From the NCBI RefSeq assembly GCF_050908995.1, contig NC_135132.1:2599001-2663000 (forward strand): DNA of 64,000 nt. Reading direction: 5' to 3'. The notes under the pieces are model-generated. The model was not told where the DNA came from. It searched no databases and worked only from the letters and a program-made list of their open reading frames with translations. Of this stretch, positions 12,953 to 22,699 are shown in pieces. Position numbers and translations under genes: made by a program. Source of the stretch: Andrena cerasifolii. Its lineage: Eukaryota; Arthropoda; Insecta; Hymenoptera; Andrenidae. Each line of letters begins with the position of its first letter. Within the stretch, counting starts at the first letter, position 1.

Positions 12953-13169
12953 ACACACCTTGGCTCCAAGGAGAGCCCAATTTCGACAACTGTTTATGTT
13001 TGTCACTTATTTCGACTATAAACGGTAACCGCCGATTATTCCGTTAACGCACTATTCCCTAGTAGCATTTGTGTTTTGGGAGTTTGTTGGGCCAATGACG
13101 TGTTATCCGTTGGCCAACTGTTGAAGTGTCGCGCTATTTTTAAATGGGCCAACGATTGTAACCAACGCA

Positions 13170-13565
13170 GGCCCAACTGAAGGTTTCTTTCCATAGGCCC
13201 AACTGAAGGTTTCCTTCCATAGGCCCAACTGAAGGTTTCCTTCCATAGGCCCAACTGAAGGTTTCTTTCCATAGGCCCAACTGAAAGTTTCCTTCCATAG
13301 GCCCAACTGAAAGTTTCCTTCCATAGGCCCAACTGAAGGTTTCTTTCCATAGGCCCAACTGAAAGTTACCTTCCATAGGCCCAAAGAAGGTTTCCTTCCA
13401 TAGGCCAAACTGAAGGTTTCTTTCCATAGGCCCAACTGAAAGTTTCCTTCCATAGGCCCAACTGAAGGTTTCTTTCCATAGGCCCAACTGAAGGTTTCTT
13501 TCCATAGGCCCAATTGAAAATTCCTTTCCATAGGCCCAACTGAAGGTAACTTTCCATACGCCCAA
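13170..13565. repeat. 26-bp minisatellite, about 15 copies
   Basis: The unit is approximately 'ggcccaactgaaggtttctt' followed by 'tccata', beginning every 26 bp from 13170, with one shortened unit near 13378. On the minus strand the unit has no stop in any frame, so three overlapping open frames of 104-173 codons cross the array with a shared 26-residue periodicity (78 bp = 3 x 26). I treat these frames as artefacts. Confidence 0.9.
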
Positions 13566-13778
13566 CAGTCGAGCCTCCACAATAAACCAACAGTAGGAAG
13601 ACGGTTGGTTATACTACGCTTCAATAAAAGCCTTATTAATCTCTAAAAAAAAGTAACTACAAAGTACAATTTTCTTAAAATTTTATTTGATTACATTTTA
13701 CATACATCTAGGGGTACCCACACACTCAATGAGCCATTTTACATTTTACATGAGCCGTTCACAGGACAAATCGATTAA

Positions 13779-14440
13779 GGAGGGGTTCCGCTTTGTGGGA
13801 CCGAAAAAGTAGGTGATATTTGCGAATTTTTTTATAAAAAAACCGTTCAATGGATTTATTTAAAATTTGGCAAGTTGTTTTATTATACTTTTGAGTATTG
13901 TTACAAATTTTGATGAGAAAGATGTTGATGGAAAGTGCCCTATGGTTTATCTGAAACACAAAAACGAAAAGGGATTCTTAATCTGCATGAACATGACTAT
14001 CTCTGGAACTAGAATTACGACTGTATCTGTTACCGTTCTTTTTTTATTTACATAATTCCTTGCCATTTTTGGACAAAATTTGAATTTTTTATTCAAAAGG
14101 CTACCATTTTAACAATTTTTAATTTTTCTGAATTGTTCTAGTTCCAGAGATAGCCCTGTTCATGCAGATTAAGAATCCCTTTTCGTTTTTGTGTTTCAGA
14201 TAAACCATATAGGGCACTTTCCATCAACGCCAGCACCAGCCGTTTTTTTTTCAACGTTCTGCAATTAACGCTTTACACAAGCACATTTTTTTTTGTATAG
14301 CCTCATCAAAATTTGTAACAATACTCAAAAGTATAATAAAACAACTTGCCAAATTTTAAATAAATCCATTGAACGTTTTTTTTTATAAAAAATTCGCAAA
14401 TATCACCTATCTTTTCGGTCCCACAAAGCGGAACCCCCCC
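13779..14440. mobile_element. Long foldback element flanked by TTAA
   Basis: 662 bp lying between TTAA at 13775-13778 and 14441-14444. The left end GGAGGGGTTCCGCTTTGTGG and the reverse complement of the right end GGGGGGGTTCCGCTTTGTGG match except at one position, and the inverted arms run inward for about 255-290 bp with a short insertion in the right arm. The TTAA flanks suggest piggyBac-type integration, although the ends start with GG rather than the usual CC. No coding capacity. Confidence 0.6.
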
Positions 14441-14698
14441 TTAACTGTCTTAGTCATCCAAATGTTGTGATATTAATGACGATTACACCAAGTCTATTCT
14501 ATCTTATTCATTCTACATGTCTTTATATGAAAAGCTACATCTATATTTATATTTATGCATTATTCAATGTTTATTTCAATTTTTATTTTAAAGGGAATTG
14601 TGCAAAACAATATATATTTCATCACATTTCTCCACTTTCTTTTTTATGGAGTTAATTATAATAATAGTTGAGTCGCCAGCGACAGCGCGTAGCCGGCT
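14441..14698. other. Short unassigned AT-rich spacer
   Basis: About 260 bp between the foldback and the T21 fragment. No gene or repeat recognised. Confidence 0.3.
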
Positions 14699-15727
14699 TT
14701 AATGACAAATTTCCATATTCGTAAACGGAATACAAATAAAAGTATTAGTTTCACAAAAATTGGGTAAAAGTAAACATTTTTTATGTACATTTGAAGAACA
14801 AACACATATATTTTTGGGGCGACTTACTTTGTAAATACCTATCTTGCTACTTTTTAGTGGTTTTATAAAGAAATCAGTCTTCTCTGAATAATACTGACAA
14901 TGTAATTTATAAAAGGAAGAACCAGGAATCTCTTCAATAAATTTAATATTAAAAATATCTCCACGTATATTATTAAAACACGAATTAGGCATTGCTGCAC
15001 TTAAAATGCAATTGCCAGGAACAGATATATATCTTATCGTACCGTCTTTATTCTTTACAGTATTTGGTTTCTGGGGCTTATATTCATTAATATGGCAAAA
15101 TTTCTTTTCGCCTAATCTTTTAGCAACTTGCTCCAAAGGACGATTATGTGACCGGACCATTTCTTTAATTCTAATCATAAAATTTTCAAACGGAAATGCA
15201 GAAAAGTTATCTAAATTGGCAAAATTGAAAACATCATTTTGTAAATGAAGCAGATTATGAAAGTTATATACAAGAAGTTCCTTACGATAAACGGTAGAGA
15301 TTTTACGAACAAAACAGTGTAGCAAATCATTGGCACATCTTCGCCACCGAGAATTTTGACAAAAATCAGAACATAATATGTAAATCGCACAATGTAATAT
15401 CAAAAAATGTTTATATACTTTTGTTGGTAGCACATTTGCCAAAACTACAGGTCCTAAATATAAAATAAAAGATCGGAATTCCGTAGCCTTCCAATATTTA
15501 AACAACCTTAATGGCCGTGGACGCCTAGAAAATTCTGTTGGATAATTATTATCCTTGATTGCTAATAATCTTCTTGAAATTTTGTTTATATTAAACGCGT
15601 TTAGTTTACACTTCTTTGGTCCATTATCCACCCAAGCCCGGATAATTCTTTTCATAACACCTAAGCACACTAGATGCATATAATCTATCGGAACTTGGGT
15701 TACTAATCCCACATCAAGTTCTGTAAG
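14699..15727 (-). pseudogene. T21-family transposase-domain protein, C-terminal part (copy A)
   Basis: An open frame of about 340 codons showing the conserved block IDYMHLVCLGVMKRIIRAW, then WKATEFRSFILYLGPVVL, HNLLHLQNDVFNFANLDN and FPFENFMIRIKEMVRSHNRPLEQV. The same blocks recur in copy B at 45.1-46.5 kb and resemble insect 'transposase domain-containing' proteins, possibly a CMC/Transposase_21-like family; 'T21' is only a label here. The frame is cut at its 5' side by the pogo-like element at 15728. Just upstream, 'acttacag' followed by AACTTGATG could be a splice acceptor, so the missing N-terminal part may have lain in another exon. It has no stops within the surviving part but cannot be complete. 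Confidence 0.6.
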
Positions 15728-15729
15728 TA

Positions 15730-18217
15730 GGGGAAATATGGGTAAAACCGGGACGCTAAGGATGAAAGCTCATAACTTTGACATTATTAATGTAAAAAAG
15801 AAATTGAAAGTAGGGTTCATTAGACTAAACTCTTTATTAATTAATAGTATAAATCCATTTGATTTAAAACAATAAGAAATACAAAAAAATTATGATTTAA
15901 AATTTGGTCCGTTTTTACGGTTTTACCCCATGGCCTGGGTAAAACCGGGTACCATACTAAAAACTGGCCCTAGCACCTATAGCAACGGAATTCGTCCAAT
16001 TCTTCAGTCCCCCAACCAGTGCAGCCTTCGTGAGCCCACTTACAACAAGCTGTACACTGCACCCACCCTTCATTCAATTTGGATGAACCATAGGATTCTT
16101 TGCAATAATTGCAAATGTCTTCGTTGCTCCTCTTATCATTGTTTCCATCACTACTACTATCATTATCCTTCAGTCTTTTATTTAATTTTGTAGTTTTCTT
16201 TTTTTTTAGTTGTGGTCCTTTAGCAAAATTTAGTTTTAATTTTGATAACTTCCTCTTTTTCGGTTCTTTGTTATTTTCTTTGCACTCCTCAAGTTCCTGT
16301 TTATAAGGAGACGAGGTAATAATGGCGATTTTTCCTCGACGTCTATTCGTTTGAATTTTGCGAGTCATATGTGGGACTGGAATAATATCCGCAGGTGATA
16401 CGATTAGTGTTGAAGAAGACGGTTTTGTTGGTGTAACAACTGTTGCTGCTATTACAGATTTTTCTTTTGCAGTTGTCAGTTTAACCGTTGATGTTATTTT
16501 ATTGTTGTAAGAACCAACTACTTCTTCAACCAGATCTCTGTCGGTGGTAGTAGCAGCAGCAAAATCGATATCCGAAAAGATCTCAGGATTAGTTGGACAA
16601 ATTCCTGTTTTTTTAAAACCTGCCAGAGCATTTTGTACAGTTGCTGCTTTGCAGTATGCGTCTCCAAACAATTTAGATATTTGGAACTGACTTACACTGC
16701 GCCCAGGATTATTACGGAGCCACGTCGTTACCTCTTGGCTGTAATACGTATTCAAAGGACGCATGAAACTTATGTCAAGCGGTTGCAATCTATGCGTGCA
16801 ATGTGGTGGAAAACTAAGAATAATTACACCATTATCTCTTGCTTTTTCAATTAGAGGCAAATTTTTGGTGTGCGTTGTGTGGCCATCGAGGAGAAGTAGA
16901 ACTGGGCATTTTTTTGTGGGTTTGACCGATTCAATAAAATGGTGTAACCAATCTACGAATAAATTACTTTGAATCCATCCGCTTGGATGGCACGCCGCAA
17001 CTGTTCCGGGTGGTGCACCGTCGAGCAACTCGGCTTTCATCCGAATTCGGGGAAATATAAGAAATGGAGGGACATACATTCCTGATGCACTAAAGCAAAT
17101 CACAGCTGTTGTGAGTTGCCCTCTTTCTGCTGAACTAACTATTCCCACTTGTTTTCGCCCCTTTGTAGCGATAATCTTAGAATGTTTTTTGGGCACAGTG
17201 GTGATACCCGTCTCATCGACATTAAATATTCGAGTTGGTGGGAATTTGTGGGTATCTATTAATTGGGTTAAAAGGTTAAAAAACTTAGTAACATTAATCT
17301 TGTTAAAACCCATTGCTCTCGCTATTGACGTTGGTTCTGGGGACCGAATCGAAAGTTTAGGGTGGCGTTTCAGGAAACCATAGAGCCACTCATCTCCTGC
17401 CAGTCCTTTTGCTTTATTAAAATTATGATTTATATTATTTGCTTCGGCCATTTGAAACGCAAGTCGTCGTATGTCCGTACGGGTAAGACCAAACAAACGA
17501 TTTTCCATTGTCATAATATGTTGCATTATAAGATTTTCTTGCTCAGCAGAAAAAATAGTGTGGAAACGACCTAGGCCTTTCTGAGACGCGATTTTTATAT
17601 CTCCACAAATTTTTAATTTTTGTACTCGATCCTCTAGTGTAGATTGAGGCACCTCGTATCGTCGTGCTGCTAACCTATAACCCATTTTCCTATTTGTAAC
17701 ATCCAGAATAGCGTTCCGCATGTTTTCTTCATCCCACGACTGCCGGGTAGTGACTCGTTTGTAATCACGGGGCATTTTGTTGAAGCCTGAAAAATAACAC
17801 ACATTTTGTCCAAAATCGGGTACCCGATATTACCCCGTACGGTTTTACCCCAGCATACAATTTTGTAAATATTACGGATTATCAACAATACCATGGCGAA
17901 ATACAAACAAACTGTCTTAGTTATTTACACTTTAATATGCAACAATTAACTTAATTCACACAAGAAAGTACTTACCTGAACACTGTCAAAAGTATTGTAG
18001 GTTCTTTAAGTATCGAAAATTAGATCATAGCCTTCCAAAACACACCAGACGATATAACCTCACTATGCACGATTGTAAGACGATCGTCTTTTGTTGATGG
18101 AACAATGCACATCGTGACAATATGTGGCTGCAACTACGCGGGAAAATTTAAGGCCATTTTAAAAATAATAGCACGTCCCGGTTTTACCCAGGTACCCGGT
18201 TTTGTCCATATTTCCCC
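15730..18217 (-). mobile_element. Apparently complete pogo-like DNA transposon, 2488 bp
   Basis: The ends are inverted copies: left GGGGAAATATGGGTAAAACC, right (reverse complement) GGGGAAATATGGACAAAACC. They are flanked by TA at 15728-15729 and 18218-18219. GGGTAAAACCGGG motifs recur just inside both ends (15900-15955 and 17815-17850, besides the termini), as expected for subterminal transposase-binding sites. One uninterrupted transposase gene lies inside on the minus strand, and the intact frame suggests recent activity. It sits inside or beside the T21 copy A gene. Confidence 0.8.
15970..17775 (-). CDS. pogo/Tigger-like DDE transposase with C-terminal PHD-type zinc finger (601 aa)
   Basis: Catalyses cut-and-paste transposition in the nucleus. 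Residues about 10-55 are a Pipsqueak-type helix-turn-helix (NAILDVTNRKMGYRLAARRY, VPQSTLEDRV). Residues about 70-145 look like a CENP-B/Tc5-type HTH (WLYGFLKRHPKLSIR). The DDE_1 core carries the triad D187 (FNVDETG), D297 (LLLLDGHTTH) and D334 (CTHRLQPLD). A low-complexity, lysine-rich linker (about 430-545) follows, then a C4HC3 finger with C555, C558, C574, C577, H582, C585, C598 and C601. I chose the ATG at 17775-17773 (MPRDYKRV). The frame is open further upstream, but 'ttatttttcag' just before the ATG looks like a splice acceptor, implying a 5' untranslated intron. There are no internal stops or frameshifts. Confidence 0.87.
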   Translation of the reverse strand: MPRDYKRVTTRQSWDEENMRNAILDVTNRKMGYRLAARRYEVPQSTLEDRVQKLKICGDIKIASQKGLGRFHTIFSAEQENLIMQHIMTMENRLFGLTRTDIRRLAFQMAEANNINHNFNKAKGLAGDEWLYGFLKRHPKLSIRSPEPTSIARAMGFNKINVTKFFNLLTQLIDTHKFPPTRIFNVDETGITTVPKKHSKIIATKGRKQVGIVSSAERGQLTTAVICFSASGMYVPPFLIFPRIRMKAELLDGAPPGTVAACHPSGWIQSNLFVDWLHHFIESVKPTKKCPVLLLLDGHTTHTKNLPLIEKARDNGVIILSFPPHCTHRLQPLDISFMRPLNTYYSQEVTTWLRNNPGRSVSQFQISKLFGDAYCKAATVQNALAGFKKTGICPTNPEIFSDIDFAAATTTDRDLVEEVVGSYNNKITSTVKLTTAKEKSVIAATVVTPTKPSSSTLIVSPADIIPVPHMTRKIQTNRRRGKIAIITSSPYKQELEECKENNKEPKKRKLSKLKLNFAKGPQLKKKKTTKLNKRLKDNDSSSDGNNDKRSNEDICNYCKESYGSSKLNEGWVQCTACCKWAHEGCTGWGTEELDEFRCYRC

Positions 18218-18220
18218 TAC

Positions 18221-20490
18221 AGCTTGAAAGCCTGAGTCACTAGGTCTCTGAACCGATCCTGGTCATCGACAGACGCGCCGAGTGCACAGCTGATCTCAGG
18301 TACGCGACACCATCCAAAGTTAAGGGTCGCAACGTCAAGTGCGTCCGGGTTAATGTACCGAATATTCACTTCACTGCACGGCTACTAACACTGATCACTT
18401 AATTTACTTTTCATGGACGTGTTGTTCCTACGTTATAAAATTGGTGACCCCGAAAGGGGCCGATTACTGTTATTTGAGCAGTTGCTTGATATGACCACCC
18501 TCAGCGTCTATGCACGCCTTGCAGCATCATTGACTCCGTTGATAATAATCTTGACGCCAAACGCCGAATCGTAGCCTCGCTGGGGGTTTGGATGTGCGGG
18601 TATTCCTGCGCAAACGCTCGCACAGTAGCACTTGCGTCCCTGTTGATCCGAGCGTACACGTTTTAAAAATTGATGGCCCCGAAAGGGGCCGATTACTGTT
18701 ATTTGAGCAGTTGCTTGATATGACCACCCTCAGCGTCTATGCACGCCTTGCAGCATCATTGACTCCGTTGATAATAATCTTGACGCCAAACGCCGAATCG
18801 TAGCCTCGCTGGGGGTTTGGATGTGCGGGTATTCCTGCGCAAACGCTCGCACAGTAGCACTTGCGTCCCTGTTGATCCGAGCGTACACGTTTTAAAAATT
18901 GATGGCCCCGAAAGGGGCCGATTACTGTTATTTGAGCAGTTGCTTGATATGACCACCCTCAGCGTCTATGCACGCCTTGCCGCATCATTGACTCCGTTGA
19001 TAATAATCTTGACGCCAAACGCCGAATCGTAGCCTCGCTGGGGGTTTGGATGTGCGGGTATTCCCGCGCAAACGCTCGCATAGTAGCACTTGCGTCCCTG
19101 TTGTTCCGAGCGTACACGTTTTAAAAATTGATGGCCCCGAAAGGGGCCGATTGTTGTTAATGTAAGAATGGCTCCACGTGGCCACTGTCATTGATGTTGC
19201 ATTGCTCAGCTCGGAGAATTAATTGCCTTTGTACGCCCTGCAATGTTTGCGGCGTAATGTTTTCCACTGCTGCGTGAATAAGCACAATGGCTTCTTCGGG
19301 TGTGTCCACCGGTTGACGATACACCTCATTCTGAAATGATTGTTGTTCAACAAATACAAAACGTAAGTAAAAAAAGAATAGCTACAATAGGAATAAGTAA
19401 AGAGTAACAGCAATAATCAAATTACCTTCAGGTAGTCCCAGAAGAAAAAATCCAGCGGATTCATATCCGGTAACTGTGGGGGCCACGCAACGTGGGCCTC
19501 CCGCCCGCCGCGGCCGATCCTCTTGTTCTGAAAGGTTTCACCTAAATAAGCGCGGACATTCGTGGCGTAGTGTGGCCCAGCACCATCATGCTGGTAGTAC
19601 ATGTTCTGTCGGATCTCATATGGAATATCGTCCATAAGATCCGGCAGAACATGTTCCAGAAAATCTATATACTTTGGGCCGTCCAGCCTGTCTGGCATAA
19701 TGTACGGCCCAACGATAAATTCGCCACAAATGCCGGCTCATAGGTTGATCGACCAACGGATTTGTGCTGCACGTGGACGAAGTGCTAGGGGATTTTCGTC
19801 GCTCCACACATGCATATTGTGGGAATTGTAGCATCCTTCCCTGTCGAAGAGTGCTTCATCCGTCCACAATATGTATTTGGTGAACGACGGATTCCTTCGC
19901 ACTTCTCCCAACAGCTACGTGGAATACTGAATCCGCTGGATGTAATCCCCGGGGTGCAAATGTTGCACCCGTACATATTTGTACGGATGCAACAGGCGAT
20001 CCCTGAGAATTCGGTGCACCATCATGCGGCTGACACTAGAACAAAATGCAGAAACATCCACTATTAGATAACATTTTTTTTCTTAATTAATAATTGCTGC
20101 AGTTATCTTGAACTGTGACTTACTTTAGGCGGCGGATCAAGATGCGCACACTGATCGTTGGATCTGCTTCAACGGCGTCGATGATTCTCTCGACGGTGCC
20201 CAGATTTCGCGCTGCTGCGGGTCTGCCCACCTCGCTGCCTCGCGGCATCATGGACTCCGTCGAGGAAAACCTCGACGCTAAACGGCGAAACGTATCCTCG
20301 CTTGGCGTTTGGATACCAGGATATTCTAGCGCAAACGCTCGCGCAGCAGCACTTGCGTCCTCGTTGTTTCGGGCGTACACCCAGAACATCCTGTAATATT
20401 CTTGGGCCGTGAACATTTCTGGGACGTGATTGCTAGCTGACTGACAAGATTTTTTCCAAGTAACTTCCTCTACCCCCAAGTAGCTTCTCT
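18221..20490 (-). pseudogene. DUF4817/DDE_3 (IS630-Tc1-mariner type) transposon, copy A, disabled
   Basis: Exon 1 (about 20479-20126) encodes a DUF4817-like helix-turn-helix region (FTAQEYYRMFWVYARNNEDA, ARAFALEYPGIQTPSEDTFR) and ends at CTAAA|GTAAGT. Exon 2 begins after 'tgttctag' at about 20038 (VSRMMVHRILRDRLLHPYKY) and carries the DDE_3 core (YILWTDEALFDREG, YYQHDGAGPHYATN, LPDMNPLDFFFWDYLK). A further intron starts at about 19434. The gene is dead: I see in-frame stops after QRIQYST and after WSINL, and extra bases near GRGGREAHVAW. Its 3' part is replaced by the 229-bp tandem array, then a tail (18221-18445) that is shared with copy B at 47.76-48.02 kb. Confidence 0.75.
18451..19137. 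repeat. Exact 229-bp tandem array, three full units, of a deleted DUF4817 element
   Basis: The mark 'cgaaaggggc' begins at 18451, 18680, 18909 and 19138, exactly 229 bp apart. Units 1 and 2 appear identical and unit 3 differs at a few bases. On the minus strand each unit joins the HTH-coding part of the transposase (RDASATVRAFAQEYP, TPSEATIRRLASR) directly to its last codons and 3' untranslated sequence (…'gcgtgcatagacgctgaggg'). The unit is thus an internally deleted copy, head-to-tail repeated. Confidence 0.92.
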
Positions 20491-20750
20491 GGTTCCATTA
20501 TGAGTTAACCCCCACCAGGACAAGAGGTTTTAGGTAAAAAGGAGCCATCACATTTTCGAAACACACGTGCTTTTCAGAAGTGCAACGAACGAACCATCGT
20601 ACACTTTCACAAAAGCCCGCGCTCCGTCCTTTTACTGCCAATGTACCCATTGCTTCGAGATACATATAGTCCAAATTTTATCGTGACAATATCGACAAAT
20701 AAAATGCATGTCACCAACTTTGTATCCAATATGATTTAACAATGTTTGCA

Positions 20751-21060
20751 TTACAGTTCCCTTATATGTTCTCTTAGAAACATCAAATTTACGAACCTCT
20801 CTTTGAAAACTCTCTTTGACCGCTTTGTGAAAGCTTTAAATGCTAAAGAATATCGAGATATAATCTCATCTTCGTTCAAGCTTATTTCAATATTATTTTT
20901 GTGTAATGCTTCAGCTTCTTTCCGAGCTTGCAGTGTTATTCGTGCAAGTGTTTGAAGGTCACTATCGTTTAAAGCTTTGTCTAAATTATGTAATAGGTGT
21001 TTATAAATGTACACTATTCTGTATATCATCCTCTTGAAATTTCGTAAATCCGGAAACCTA
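20751..21060 (-). other. Unrecognised coding-like segment (about 90-100 codons)
   Basis: An open stretch with protein-like composition (ALNDSDLQTLARITLQARKE, ISLNEDEIISRYSLAFKAFT, KRVFKERFVNLMFLREHI) directly abuts the mariner-type fragment at about 21060 and shares its first codons. Past the stop, another frame continues (IGYKVGDMHFICRYCHDKIW … SKQWVHWQ, about 20755-20640) with a Cys-x2-Cys-His pattern, suggesting a frameshifted protein of at least 140 residues. I do not recognise it. It could be a host exon, part of a large DNA element, or an endogenous viral sequence. Confidence 0.35.
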
Positions 21061-21063
21061 ACC

Positions 21064-21500
21064 CCCATAAGAAGAAGTCGCAGGCCGAGAGATCCGGAGA
21101 TCTAGGAGGCCATAGCACTGCTCCATTGCGACCGATCCAGCGGTTGGGAAATGTTTCGTTTAGCCATCTTGTTACCTTATTAGCGTAATGTGCCGGAGCA
21201 CCATCTTGTTGAAACCACAAGTTGCGTCTTTCTGCCAGTGGCATATCGTGCAAAATATCTCCCAGATAATACTTAAAAAATTCTAAATATGCTGCTCTCG
21301 TTACATTTCCATCGAAAATATACGGTCCATATATTTTTCGATTGAAAATACCACACCATACTAAAACTGAATTGATGCCCTTGGATTCGCATGAAACGCA
21401 GCCACAACATCAACTTCCTGATGAGGAGTGAATGTACCAATTTTCTTCGGTAGTTTATTGACGCTTCCCGTAGCTTCAAACAGCTCACAAATATTTTTGA
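21064..21500 (-). pseudogene. DUF4817/DDE_3-type transposase fragment, internally deleted
   Basis: After a plausible acceptor ('gttttcag', about 21502) the frame reads IKNICELFEATGSVNKLPKK, an HTH-region motif, and then jumps to the catalytic core: VWCGIFNRKIYGPYIFDGNV, LWFQQDGAPAHYANKVTRWL, PRSPDLSACDFFLWG. The first catalytic Asp region is missing and a stop/frame break lies between the parts. The sequence stops at the junction near 21060. It belongs to the same broad IS630-Tc1-mariner group as the elements at 18.2-20.5 and 46.5-48.0 kb but is a different lineage. Confidence 0.7.
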
Positions 21501-22390
21501 TCTGAAAACACACCGATTTCATGTAAACGCATTTAATTGATGCAAAAATGGCGAAACTGGATATTTAACCCTTTTATTGTTCAGACCATACGTCGTGCGT
21601 GCATGGATAAAATTAAGTACTGTGCAGTGGTGAAAGGATCATTGCGGGAGGAGATTCTATCGTGACCAATTGGACCGCGGCCTGGTGCCACGTGGCGAGG
21701 ACAACCACCCGCAGTGCGTCACCGAATTTTAGGCCTTTCCCCCTCGAAGGGGTTGGTGTGCCTACTAAGAAGCGATAAATCTTCGAATTCCGCATTTCTC
21801 GTCAGATCTTTGCGAAAACGAGGCCAATTGATTCCTTATGTTTGGCCGATGAAGCTGACACCAAGAACGACGTAATTCGGAAAATAACGAAGGAAATGAA
21901 CAATTCATTACCATAACCTCGAGCTACTTTCGTTAATAATAGTCAGATTTACGTGAAATTTGGTATAATATTCATCGGCAAAACGTAAGGAATCCATCGG
22001 GGTATCACTTCCATATCGATATGGTAATCAATAAACAATTCGTTTTTTCTGAAACAGGTATGAATCCTCGGCCGATCGTAGCGAATGCAGATCGACCCCC
22101 CGCAGTCAAGGGGTAAAAATGTGAAATATTCATTTCAGCGTAGTAAGAAATCCTTTATCCTTTATCGTATCGATATGGAAATGATGCCAATGGAATCCTT
22201 ATGTTCTTCCGATTAAAATCATACCAAATACCATGTAAATCGGACAACTTTTACATAAGGAATACAAATTGCTTGTGAAAAACTAGTCCGATTTGCGTGA
22301 TATTATTTGGTATGATTTCGCTCTCCTGTTACTACCGCCCCCGGTCTACCCTAACAGAAGCTTGGGAATTAATGCCAGGTGAAATGGCAT
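21501..22390. other. No gene recognised
   Basis: Unassigned sequence. A short inverted repeat pairs 'aatcataccaaata' (about 22223) with 'tatttggtatgatt' (about 22305), and the phrase 'aatccttatgtt' recurs, suggesting an old non-coding element. Confidence 0.3.
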
Positions 22391-22391
22391 T

Positions 22392-22435
<44 letters not shown>
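22391..22435. repeat. (TAA)n microsatellite
   Basis: Around 14 uninterrupted trinucleotide repeats. Confidence 0.95.
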
Positions 22436-22437
<2 letters not shown>

Positions 22438-22499
22438 CGTCTTTATTCCACACAAGATACAGAAGCAATAACAATTAGTATAGCACATAATTAACGGAA

Positions 22500-22695
22500 C
22501 GGGCGAGGCTCAGCGTAGCTGCTATTATGCCAGACCCGGCATTTGTAGTGGTACTGAGATTGGAAGATGTTGATTGTGAAACTGACTGTGAACAACTAGT
22601 GCCAGGTGGGAGAGAATATGGGAAAGTAGCATCTGATGATGTTGTGGTTCTAGTTTCCTGAAGGGAACTACTTAAAGATCTCTTGGCACATATAT
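22500..22695 (-). pseudogene. T21-family N-terminal fragment
   Basis: The translation reads TRTTTSSDATFPYSLPPGTS and SVSQSTSSNLSTTTNAG. It aligns by eye with the start of copy B at 45.1 kb (ATTSSDANFPYSLPPGNSYS, QSVSQSIFSDLSTT). It is the expected N-terminal end for the copy A C-terminal piece at 14.7-15.7 kb, in the same orientation about 7 kb upstream, with other elements in between. The middle of the protein is missing. Confidence 0.6.
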
Positions 22696-22699
22696 AGTA

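Noticed and set aside
13036..13624. Three overlapping repetitive open frames as a novel repeat protein
   Set aside because: They are produced by a stop-free 26-bp tandem unit and follow the array boundaries, with no other coding evidence.
14668..14700. 'agtcgccagcgaca' near 14670 as a copy of the 43770-43930 repeats
   Set aside because: The shared stretch is only about a dozen bases and could be coincidence.
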